Below are positions 1-10,679 of a stretch of DNA of 64,000 nt, one piece after another. The stretch is from Malania oleifera (Eukaryota > Streptophyta > Magnoliopsida > Santalales > Ximeniaceae), in the NCBI RefSeq assembly GCF_029873635.1, contig NC_080422.1:12617764-12681763 (forward strand), in the 5' to 3' direction. Position 1 is the first letter of the stretch. Every line of letters starts with the position of its first letter. Below the pieces are notes generated by a model, which saw nothing but the letters and a program-made list of their open reading frames with translations, made no database searches and was not told the DNA's origin. A program made the translations under genes and the position numbers.

Positions 1-288
1 TTCCTCATGTCAAAAAGGGGGAGAATTTTTATTGAGCGAAATGTCAAATAATTGGAAAATATTTTTTAGGGGGGATTAAAAAGGGGGTTAAATGTCTAAG
101 CTATAATGCATTATGTATCTTTGCTTTAATGATAAAACTAAATGCATAATTTATCTAGAATGTCTTCTTTAGTGAATATGCCTGAGTTATATTGTTTATT
201 TTTAAGATATGCATATTCTTAGGGTGAGCCTTTTCAGGCTGAACCCATTTTGCTCTGATGCATTTTTCATCTTAAAAAAAGAAGAGAT
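1..288 (+). mobile_element. 3' internal tail of a SIRE-like Ty1/copia element, with polypurine tracts
   Basis: The window opens inside the 3' non-coding end of a copia element whose body lies outside. Two purine runs are visible: AAAAAGGGGGAGAA near 14-27 and AAAAAAAGAAGAGA near 274-287. The second lies directly before the LTR start TGTTAAC at 289, so I take it as the working polypurine tract. The stretch is colinear with 19.16-19.45 kb, which is the same part of a second copy. The family call rests on the long LTR, the LTR start sequence (TTGATGCTGACAAA-type motif) and the gag remnant of the second copy. It is a fossil; the reading frames here are short and not genes. Confidence 0.65.
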
Positions 289-1014
289 TGTTAACTTTTC
301 GAGTATGATCCCGATTTTGATGCTGACAAAGCACTTGTTTCTCATGTGTGTGCCTAGTACTTGGATAGGTTCATATTTCAACTCACACATAAGGACAAGG
401 GAAATGGAAGCCATATGGGACTTAAAAACCACCTCATTTCGGCGTATTCCATTCAAGATCAAAGAGCAAAGAAGAAGACATGTTATTTTTATTTATAATG
501 CATTTAGTTTTTATATTTGATCTGTAATAATGTATGACTTGCATGATATGATTAAAAGCTCAAACGACCATAGACTGACTATAGGAAACCTAAAAATTAA
601 TCCAAAATCCTTTTGATAAAAGCTAAAACCAAACAAAGGTTTTTGAAATATCTTTAGGGTCAAAATCAGGGCTAATCTTAGGTGTTAAATGACCTCGGTC
701 GACTAACCCTCACGAGTTAAGACTAGTTTAGTCGACTGACCATGCCATAGGCCAGAAGTCAAAGTTTGATAAGGCTCAATCGACCCGACCACTTTTGAAT
801 TAAGTTTCCAGAGTTGACTGACCTTAGAACTTGGCCCTTTTACATTCCTCAGCAAACCGACCTTTTAGAACCAAACAGTCCCAGTTGATCGACACTGTTT
901 TCTTAGCCAACCAGCTCTCATGGACAACCAATCGAACTAATGAAGGGTACAAAATCGCCTTTGGCTAACCGACCGGCCATTTGCTTAGTGACTCACTCAA
1001 AAAATGAGCAGATC

Positions 1015-1842
1015 GGAAGTTATCTCAAGTATAGTAGTTCTGTCATGTAATATTCAACCCAAATGTCAGATTGTCTCCTCAGAAAATGCGGTTTAATCTC
1101 AAATTTTATGTATTTCCAATCGAAAATAAAAAGTTACTTAACTCGGCTCAGATTCAGGTTTTCTAGATTATTTGAGATTTTTTTTTTGACAAGTTAAATG
1201 AATATGCAAATTAAATCTTAATCCTAACATGCACTAAATTTAATAACGAGAAACAGAAATCCTACGTCTAATCACAGACATTGAAACACGCGTTGAACTT
1301 CGGGATAAAAACTAAAGGCGAGAACTTTCCTACTTAATTAAAACATGTAAAACAGAGAACACAACTAATCACAATTTTGAATAACATTAATTTAAGTGCA
1401 ATCAACAACTGAAACAAAAATCCAAGACTTCAAGAACTAAACCATAAATGGAACATGGAAAAAATCGGACTTTAATAATATTAAACTAAATCGAACTCAA
1501 GCAAAATTTAAATCCTAAGAAGATTTTTTTTCCTTTTTTATTTTTTCTCTTTTTTTTTTCAATAAACTAAACCAAACTTTAATCGATTAACAATTAACAC
1601 AAGTAAAAAAATTTAAATCTAATGCTAATATTAATTTATAAGAAGAAGAAAATAACTAATTTAAATAATAGCACCCAAACAAACTTTAGAAATTAAAACA
1701 TTAAATAAACATGACACCCAAGTAAGCTTCAAAAATTAAAACTTTAAATAAAATTCCACCCACAAAATACAATTATTTGCTTAATGAAAAAAAAAACAAG
1801 AACAATTAAAACTAGAAGAAAAGAGAAGAAATAAGGAAGAAA

Positions 1843-1911
<69 letters not shown>

Positions 1912-3110
1912 ATCAAGTAGCAAGTTGTGGCTCCAGCAGGTTGCTGTTGCTCGAGTGGAAGGTGGAGGAGCAACCAACAATGCAAAGGAGGAGCTTCGGG
2001 TCTTCAGGGCATGACAGGAGTAGAGAGTGGTTAGTTGTCTACATTAGGACGACTAGCAGCAGCTGGGAGGCAGGACACAGCAAGGGCGACAGTTGTAGAT
2101 AGGAGGCTTGGGTTCTCGGGTTCCTTGAGCAATAGCCGTAGTAGCTGGAAGTTTGGATGGCCGCTGCAATAGAGAGCTCGAGTTCCTTGAGCAACAGCAC
2201 AGCAAGGCAAGAGATGGAAGCAGAGAGCTCGGCTGGTTCAACAACTGAGAGAGAGTTGGAGAAAGAGAGGAGAAAGAAGAAGAAGAAGAAGAAGAAGGAG
2301 AAAGTAGCAGGGAGTGTTGCAGCAGACAGAGAGCACAGCCACAAGGAGTGTGAAAGAGAGACCTAGGAGCTCGGGTTGACAACAAGGGAACCGAGAGGGA
2401 GAGAAGTAAGGGAAAGGAAAAGAGGGAGAATTGCTGGAAAAAAAAAAAAAAGAGGAAGAGAAGGGAAGACCGGGAAAGGGAGAGAGTCTAGAGAGTTGGA
2501 GGGTTGGAACAGGAGAAGAATAGAAGAGAATAGAATTAGGGAGCTGGGAAGAAGAGAGAAGGGAGAAGGGAAAGAAGGGAAAGGGGAGAAGGAGAGGGGG
2601 AGGGGTGCTGCTCAAGAAGAAGAAAAAAAAGGGAATTATATAAGGGAGAGAGGCCAGTCCTACCCACACGCACCAAAGCTCCGAACCCAGCTACATGGCT
2701 AGGTCACATTAGATATTCATTTATTTATTTATTTATTATTTTTGCTTCTCTCCTTTTTTTTCAACAAATAAGGGCAATTTTGACTGTCTTAGAGCCTGTA
2801 TCGCTCAATGTTTAAAACACAAAAGTTGTAAATAATCTTCTCATCTTTCTCCAGAAGTTTGAATTGTCTCGATCGGAGCTTAGACAAAAAAATTCTGCTC
2901 GAATTACGAACTGGTGCCAATTTTAGCCTATGACAATTTTTCCAACAATAAAAAAATGTCAAAAATTCATAAATTACTCAATAAAATCCAAATATTACAA
3001 ATAGGACACCACGTTAAAATATTGAGAGTAATTAGATATTTAATTAAAAATATAAACCCCAATGCACGAATTAAAACGTCTAATTACGCAATTTAAGCGC
3101 GTAATCACTT
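1015..3110 (-). mobile_element. candidate LTR inserted in the SIRE LTR, CT-rich leader on the minus strand
   Basis: This block is absent from the simpler LTR at 62-64 kb but present, in part, at 20.17-21.76 kb, so it was in place before the duplication. Read on the minus strand it looks like an LTR: a TATA-like CTTATATAA at about 2635-2643, followed by a long CT-rich leader that is (CT)n at 1846-1909. Edges are approximate because I could not fix terminal TG/CA or a target duplication. Long reading frames in this stretch are by-products of low-complexity purine runs. It could instead be a non-LTR repeat. Confidence 0.35.
1846..1909. repeat. (GA)n microsatellite
   Basis: About 30 uninterrupted GA units. 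The paralogous place at 21005-21058 carries a shorter GA tract, so the locus is length-variable between copies and could serve as a marker to tell them apart. Confidence 0.95.
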
Positions 3111-4538
3111 AATTGATCGAGCCTCTAAGAAAATTGAATTTTTTAGCTTCAGTCAGCCAAGCGACGAAGTCATCAGTTGACTGAATCTTTTAGGTTTTTC
3201 AAATTTTCAACGCTGATTAGGATTAATTTTTTTAATTAAAAAAATTAAAAAATACCCTTCATATCCCTCAATGGTAAAAAATTCTGAAACCTTATATATA
3301 TCCCTTTCATTACGCATTTTTAAATTAATGTTTATATTGAAAATCCTCTTAAAATATTTTTGAGTGTCATTCTTTCATACTCTCCTATACTTATCATGTG
3401 AAAATTTGTTAAGAGAGCGTTCATTTGGGCATATACTTTTCATATCAAAAATCATTTAGTCTCATTCATTACTTTCTTTTCAATATCATTTTCTTTAAGA
3501 GTAAGCTTTAAGTGTTTCCTATATTATTTCTTTGATAAATATTTGTTGAGAAAACTTCACTTGCTTTCGAATCTTTGAGTATTTTCATTACAAGATTCAA
3601 AAGCTTACATTGCATTTATTGTATAAATATTTTTGTAAAAAATCTCCAACATCTCCTACATTACATTTTGAAAAATATTTTAGGAAATACTATTTGAGTT
3701 ATAGATCTTTGAAAATCACTGATTGAATATTTTTTTCAAAGATCATAAACATTTATTTGGGCAAAAATTGTTTGAAAGTAAAACCCTAGGTTCTTCTGTT
3801 ATTTTTTGAAAAATATTTTTTTGGAAGAAATATTTATTAGGGTTCAAATCTTTGAAGCACTTTATCATACACACCACTTTCAAAGATTACAAAATACTTT
3901 TAAGAAAAATATCCATACTCAACTAAGCTCTTATTTCATATCATACATGAGTGCATTGTGCTTCAATTTGTACATCTCTACTTATTTTAGAAGCAATTTA
4001 TTTGTACGAAAAATATTATTATCTTTGTATTCCAAGCATGCCCTGAAAAGGGAAACTCACCTTGTAAGGAGTCCTGGTTTAGCTCAAACTCGGTTAGGTG
4101 AGTTAGGATTTGCACCATCTTGTAAAGTGTGCACAGTTTGGTTCAACTTGATAATTGAGGTGAGGTGTCTTTGCCTTGTAAGGAGAATTGGCTGTGGCTC
4201 AGTCCCATAGTTGAGCTGCGGAGTCTCCGCCCCGTACGGAGACTGTAAGTGGCATCGCTCCGCCCGGTTAAAGTGAGCATATAGTGAATTCTTGAGCAGC
4301 TAGCTTACGGTGGGGACGTAGGTAGGTTGGCTGAACTCCAATAACAAATATTGTGTCTGCTCTTTATTTTCTCACATTTTAATTTTTGTACATGCATGTT
4401 TAATTATTTATTGCATTGATTATTTTATATACATGCTTTGAATATCTATGGAATTGGTAACTGTTTAGAAAGACCCTAGGTTGTGAAATACTGATCTTGA
4501 TTTTAGTTTGACCTAGAAGTTTTAAAAGTTTCAATTCA

Positions 4539-4572
<34 letters not shown>

Positions 4573-7500
4573 GGGAATACACCATTCCTATCAATATCAG
4601 CATCCAATAGTTGGTTTGGAGACATGTTTTGTTCCTATCTTTTGTCCCATATCGCCATTTAATTCTCTTACTTCGAAGTAGAAATACTTGGTTTAAGGCC
4701 TGTAATTGATTTAGACTTTATTCACAGCTTGAAAAATATTAGAAAAAGGATGTGAAAGAACCCACATTTTCATGTTTGGCTATTAAGAAAAATGAGAAAA
4801 TAAAATACAATATATGGTAAATCAATGAAATGGAAGTTGTTACAAAAATAGTAAACCCACTTTTACGCATCATTGACCTGATTTTTATTAATTTCAATAG
4901 AATTAGAACAAATTTTACTCTTAATAATATTTGGTATATAAAGAGAAAATTCAGCACAAATGAATTTCTTTCTTAAATTTCCTTTTGTGTTTTGAAGCAA
5001 AATTCTTGATTGTTTGTGAGAAGTCATTGCTCCTCATAAATAATTGAAAACTAGCCACAATATATTTGATGACTTAAGGCTGCCCTATTCATTTTCTGAA
5101 TTTTCACAACAAATCACACATGCAATTCTTTTGAATGAGTGTTTTAGTAAGCATGCGTTATGAATTTTAATGTGCCAACTGATTATTTTCTCTAAGAGTT
5201 AAAATAAGATTTTTACAGAGAAATTTTCTAACATAATCTATGCATTTTATAATTGTTGAACTCTTTTCAGATTTCCTCATATTTAGAAAAGACATTGGCC
5301 AAGTAAGCACCTCAACAGGAACTTAATTTGTTGAACTTTTTAATAAATGTTATTGGAAATTTTTAAGGAACTTTCTGAAGATATTATTTTCTTATATGAG
5401 CTTTCAGTGATTAATCTGGAGGCATGTTCTGCTCCTGTCTTCTACCCATATCACTTTTTAATTTTCTCACTTAGCGCAAATATATATTTGGGCAAACACC
5501 AATTCACTGCTTTTCATAAACGATCAAAAATTAGTTACACTATATTTGATGACTTAAGACATAATTCATTTGCTGAATTTTTACAACTAATTAAAATATG
5601 CAGTTCACTTCATTTGATGATTGCCCCCATATATTACTATTCTGTATGCACTGTGATCATTAGTGAGCAGACATGCTGTTGATAATCGATTCCAAAGAAT
5701 CTAAGTGGCAAGCTAATTAAACCACTTCTGCCCTTTAAATTCATAGATTAAACTACATCCAAACAGTCATTAAATTATATGTTCATTCAATTGGTTATCA
5801 AGTAGGCTTGTTAAGATGTGGTTCAATATTAAATCCATCAGCACCAAATAAGATGCAGGCTGCAGACTAAAATTTTCACATTATTCTGCAGACATGGCAC
5901 TTTCTGAACTTTAAAAATGGCTAATTTCTTATGAAGAAAATTCGAAAGTACTAGCTACAGCTCCTAGGAAGTAGCCTGGCAACCCATTGAAACCCAAGCC
6001 CTCCTTCGCAGGGACAGTACACATTGCACTAGCTTGAGACAAGAATGTCTTCTAGACTAATGCAAAACCAAGTTTGGGAGTATTGTGATCTGATGGCTGC
6101 TACATTTGCTTAGTTTAAGGGGAATATATATTGTCCTCTTGTTATTCTAGCTAGCAACCTATAGGAGATTGAGGCCAAACGATCCATTCCTCTTTAATCA
6201 ACTAAAAATAATGGTCTTTCAAAGAAGTGCCCATTCAGATTGAGCATCTGGAACAATCAACTTCCACAGAATTATGAATCATAAAAACATCAAAAGACAA
6301 CGGAAAAATAAACTGTCAATCAAGTTTGGGATATGGGCTTTCAATCCTGCTGCAAATGCTAAACATCAAAAGATATGATAGGGTTAGACATTATGTTACC
6401 TCCAGTACTATTAGAACAATAATAGAAAGAGAATATTATATTTGTTGGGGCAATATTCATGCCATGAAGAAAGAAAGCACAAAGAAGAATGCGAGCAAAT
6501 AATATGAATTCCCTTAGCATACTCCACCAAATGATCCACTTAGAAGGTCCTAGAGTGTATCTATCATGCCTTAAGCAGACCATTTAACAAGTAGCCTACT
6601 GATGTTTTGGGATTCCATGGAGCATACAAATGGATAGCATTATACTGGGCAGGATTGCTAAACTACATCTCAGTCATGGAACCTGGCAACTCAATCAACA
6701 TGGGAAACTTGAGAAACATTTGAAGAAGCAGAGCTTCAATGAGGAACCAAAAAGTTTACTAATTAATTTTTGAAAAATGCTATAACGATAACATAATCAA
6801 TGCATGCAAGGAGAAGGGAAGCAAGGGCCTGAGCCATGAATTGAACTAGCAAGTGGCTAAACTACAGCTCATGGCTGCACTGTTGAATTGGGCCATTAAG
6901 CATTTAAGCCCTATCTTAACAGTGTTCAGATTATGTGAAAATTATCACAAACATTAGAAGCTCATTCATTCTTTAATCAAGTAGGTTTGTTAACAAGGGA
7001 TTTAATTTAACTAGGGAACCTCCCACATAGAGCTGTATTGTGAATTAAAAAGTACCCATCAAAATCCAAACCAAAATTTGCAGAGACACTAGCCAGTAAC
7101 AAGGATATCTTATAGACTTTTGAGAACCTGGGCCATGACAGCATGAATACAGTATTAAATTTCTCCACCAATACTCATTACTCTTGGCTTAGGATGGACA
7201 CTAGAATGACATGAATAAATGTGAAGCCATCTACTAAAAGCGATTCGGTTTTTGGCAAGGGAATTTTCGAATCTATATGACTATTTAATCCTCTGAATGG
7301 CTTTGTTTTTAGTGTTGCAAAATAACTTTTCTTACCAGCATTGGGAGCACAATATTTGTAAGATGCCAAGAAAATTGTTTTTTGTTAACCTAATTAACTT
7401 TGAAAACACATTACAACGACCTGATCATCTATTTAATCAAAAATTTGAACCAAACAACTTCCACAGAATGATCATTCGTAAACCAATCAAAGAAGATTGA

Positions 7501-8360
7501 TAAATGAACTGCCAATTTGTTAGAGAAATGAAGAATGGCATAACATTAGAACCATGCTTGACATCAACAAATACCAAGTGTTCTCCTTGCAGTACGATGA
7601 CAAATATGTTCTCCGGCATCCGCTCCCCCTTCTCCCGCTTTAAGGGTGTTAAAGGTTTTACAATTATGCATAATAACACTTGCACATGCACATATGTTTT
7701 TAGGTTCAAAGAGGCACTGAACCCATGAAAATTGTATTCTGGTAATTCCTTATTCAATAGGTGTCTTGTTCTGTAAGCCAGGACACTTATTCGGGAAGTG
7801 CTTCGAGTCATGGGCTCAAGATTAGTAATTACTCCATTTATTCCCATGGAACTGGTAAGGGAATAATATGAACGACCAAAGCAACGTGTCTACAGAGCCC
7901 GCGGCAGGCCTAGTTTTGTCATTGTCCATCCATATGAACATGTTAAGAGCCTTTCATTTAATGAACCATTTTGGAGGCAAGCATTTTAGTTGTACAATAC
8001 CACAAACAACAGTCACTAATGGGTTTTATCTATTTTTAGGAGCCAAAAATGAAAGGGATTTCTACGGATTCACAAGTCCAAGGAAGTGCTTTCTGCAGAA
8101 AGGACTCTTGTTTATGTCCACACTTAGACATCCACTGATTCAAAAATCCACTTAGTTGTTGCTTTTAGAAATTTTTTTGCAAGAAATGAATTATTATAGC
8201 TAAAGATGAAGCCAAAAAAAAAAACTTTAACATTGCAGATTTCTCCAAATATAATGACATGAAATAAAGGGCTAGTAACTAAATAACGAAAAACTGATTA
8301 AAACATAAAAAATGTAAAGCGAAATCACAATGTTGAGTTGAAATGACTAAAAGCAAGTAT

Positions 8361-8381
8361 GAAAAAAAAAAAAAAAAAAAA
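8361..8381. repeat. poly(A) tract
   Basis: About 21 A residues just upstream of the exon-like island. Copy B has a shorter A run at 48480-48496. Length variation of this kind is expected of replication slippage. Confidence 0.9.
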
Positions 8382-8420
8382 AGGATAAAAATAACATTGT
8401 TTTATTTTTTATTTTGCTAG

Positions 8421-8581
8421 GTACCCTCCATTAAGTTGCCACGAACAAAGAACGCCTTCCTTCACATTCTTGGAGGCAAAAATCCTTGCGCTTGAAGTGT
8501 TCAAGGAGAAGCGAGCCGTCCACCATGGAGATGAAGAACTTCAAAGCTGCAGTGAGACTCAACTCCATCTTCAGTCTTCAG
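8421..8581 (+). other. exon-like island with splice signals (orphan first coding exon?)
   Basis: A 161-nt stretch with balanced composition inside AT-rich DNA. On its left is a T-rich tract ending TTTTGCTAG (acceptor-like). On its right is CAG followed by GTAACT (donor-like). An ATG at 8525 sits in the context CCACCATGG and opens 19 codons, MEMKNFKAAVRLNSIFSLQ, ending exactly at the donor in phase 0. The same island occurs at 48530-48690. The 57 coding nucleotides are identical there, while about three differences fall in the preceding 104 nt. I do not recognise the protein and see no following exons. It may be a captured gene fragment or the first exon of a broken host gene. Confidence 0.45.
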
Positions 8582-9819
8582 GTAACTTTTTTCACACACA
8601 AACCCTTGAGTTGGGTATCAGCCAGTAGTCCTTTATATAGACTTGGGAATTTGGAAAGGTTTGAATGGGCAGATTTATTACCAGTATTTCAAAAATATTT
8701 TCTCATCATTACATTCAATAACTAAGCTGTATTTTCCCCCTTTCTCCTCATCCACATGCATGCATCCACAAAAATTTTCTATTTTTGATCCAGTAATGTA
8801 AAAACTTTAATGTGATTATTGATATTTTTCCTCATTTTGAAGAAAATTTTCTTTAAGTGCCTTCTAAAATTAATCAATACATTTTATTTATTAAATTGGT
8901 TCAAGTGAAATTTTTAATATTAAGCAAACGTGATTGGCAAGAAAACACCCAACTCAGAAATGCTCAAAATTTTATTCCTCCATGAATGTTTAAGGAAGGA
9001 TGTGTTCTGAATTTAAATGTGTGTATTATTTTAGAAAAAATAAGAATTTTTTTAAGATAATTCATGAAATATAAATAAGTTCGAGTAAGATTTGTATGAA
9101 GAAACTTATAATATAACCTATGCATTTAAAGTATTAGACTCCTTGGCAGATTTTCCCATATTAGGATTTAGGCAAACACATTTGCCAAATAAACATTTGA
9201 ATAAGAAATTTGTTTTAACATTTTATTTTATTTTTTTGAAGTTTTTAATATATGATATTGGAAAATTTTTAAACAACTTTCTAATTAAAGATATATTTTC
9301 TAAATTAGCATTCACTAATTGGTAGTTTGAATTAATACATTGGGTCTAAGACGGATTCATTTGCTAAAATTGATTTAGGCTCTATTTAGATCAATGAGTT
9401 TTTTGAAAAAAATAATAATTTATTTTTTGACTTAATGTAATTAAAATTTAAGAAGAATTAAATGTTAATTATAAATTAAATCAAATTTTAATTTTTTAAC
9501 ATTACAACAAATTTGATTTTTTTCTCGCTTTTCACAATAATTACGCATGAATTCTTTTTTTTTTTTCTTTTATTTAGTATTTTTCCAATTAAAAATGAGT
9601 TTTATCATTGTTGTTTGGACAACATCACTATCTCTCATAAATGACCAAAAAATAGTATTATAATATAGCATTTAATGATTTTGGTCCTATTCATTTTATG
9701 AATTATTACAATTAATTAAATTATGCATTTCACTGGGATCGCTGCACGCAGTTGCTGAGCTCGCCGCACGCAATCACTGCTCATTGTTGTACTTCGGAGT
9801 CGTTCTTGCACTTCGTCGC

Positions 9820-9907
9820 TGAGGTCACCGCACGCCATCGTTGAGGTTCACGCATGCCATCGCTGAGGTCGCCACACGCCATCACTGAGGTCACCGCACG
9901 CCATAGC
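9820..9907 (+). repeat. 22-bp GC-rich minisatellite, four units
   Basis: Four tandem 22-bp units start at 9820, 9842, 9864 and 9886, each close to TGAGGTCACCGCACGCCATCG. More diverged partial units lie on both sides (9735-9960). The tract is markedly GC-rich between AT-rich unit U and a Ty3 fragment, and it starts at the point where unit U copy A breaks off. I do not know its source. Confidence 0.8.
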
Positions 9908-9974
9908 TACATGTCACCGCACGCCGGAGCCGTTCTTGGTTCACCTGCGGCGACGCCTCTACCATCTCTGACCG

Positions 9975-10410
9975 TCTGCTGTGCTAAGACAGCGAGCTCA
10001 TGTATTTCTGAGAACAACTCCACTGAAGGGGATCTTGAGATTTGGGAAGAAGGGTAAGTTGAGCCCTAAGTTTATTGGCTCATTTGAGATACTTGAGAAA
10101 ATTGGGTCAGTAGCCTATCGTCTAACTTTACCGTCATCCCTATTTCGAGTTCATGACGTATTTCATGTTTCTATGCTAAGGAAATACGTCATAGATCCTT
10201 CTCATATCATCAGCTATGTAGAATCGGAAGTCAGTGAGACTTTAGCATATGAAGAAGCTCCAGTACAAATCCTAAATAAGAAAGAATAAGAATTGCGCAA
10301 TAAGAAGATACCACTAGTAAAAGTTCTATGGAAAAACCACGTGATTGAAGAAGTCTCATGGGAACTTGAAGATGAAATCAGACAGAAATATCCCCATTTA
10401 TTTTATGAAT
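9975..10410 (+). pseudogene. Ty3/gypsy integrase C-terminal end (chromovirus-like)
   Basis: The translation contains [22 protein letters not shown] and [14 protein letters not shown]. This is the classic end of plant Ty3/gypsy integrase just before a chromodomain-like tail (a segment reading VLWKNHVIEEVSWE follows). The block sits immediately upstream of a polypurine tract and an LTR start, which is the expected 3' position. The rest of the element to the left is missing. It is a fossil with a few breaks. Confidence 0.85.
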
Positions 10411-10679
10411 TATAGTATTGATGTATATGCTAAGATGGTAATTTTAATTTGTTGAGTCCAGTGTAATTGTAATGTAGAGCATAGGTTAGGTAGTATTTTG
10501 GTTTTGGGGGAAAATCTTTCTTTTATAGTTGTAATCTCCCAGAACCACTCATGTAACCATGGTATTCCTCCGCCACAAGTGAGGGCAGGTAATAAAATAA
10601 GTAGACCATTTTATTTTAAGGGATGATGAATTAAATGAACAGTAAATTTCGAGGATGAAATTTTATAAGGAGGGGAGAA

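Larger units (their letters stand above)
289..4597 (+). mobile_element. SIRE-like copia 3' LTR, interrupted by a nested insertion
   Basis: The LTR starts TGTTAACTTTTCGAG and ends near the GAATACACCATTCC segment at 4576-4590, just before a worn PBS-like sequence. The uninterrupted family member at 62.03-64.0 kb is about 2 kb, so roughly 2 kb here (about 1.02-3.11 kb) looks like an insertion. The U3 part holds many CGACTGACC-type motifs (690-990). The downstream part (3.4-4.6 kb) is colinear with 13.87-14.72 kb and with 44.17-44.69 kb. A (C)n(CT)n tract sits at 4540-4573. It is a non-coding fossil. The upstream half is shared with 19.45-20.3 kb. Confidence 0.6.
4598..9734. repeat. unit U, copy A (left copy of the triplicated block)
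   Basis: AT-rich, mostly non-coding DNA that recurs at 44.69-49.86 kb (copy B, near-identical) and in part at 22.98-24.76 kb (copy C). From about 5.35 to 7.85 kb, copies A and B keep a constant offset of 40,085 nt, meaning no net indel over 2.5 kb. Within U there are older, diverged internal repeats: 5.23-5.60 kb resembles 9.1-9.73 kb, and 6.18-6.30 kb resembles 7.42-7.48 kb (shared phrase AACTTCCACAGAAT). Short reading frames (for example 6359-6583 minus, 7437-7847 minus) recur in both copies simply because the DNA does; none looks like a known protein. The right end is a sharp break at 9734, where GC-rich sequence begins. Confidence 0.8.

Noticed and set aside
1744-2702. Several overlapping frames of 70-140 codons on both strands, rich in Ser/Leu or Arg/Glu
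   Set aside because: They come from (GA)n and purine-rich low-complexity DNA; no domain, and the second copy at 21 kb gives different frames.
6359-6583. 74-codon minus-strand frame present in copies A and B
   Set aside because: Same reason. Copy C at 24.3-24.5 kb does not support a conserved protein.
7437-7847. 136-codon minus-strand frame, nearly identical at 47522-47932
   Set aside because: It is identical only because the DNA was recently copied; no homology recognised, and a plus-strand frame overlaps it.
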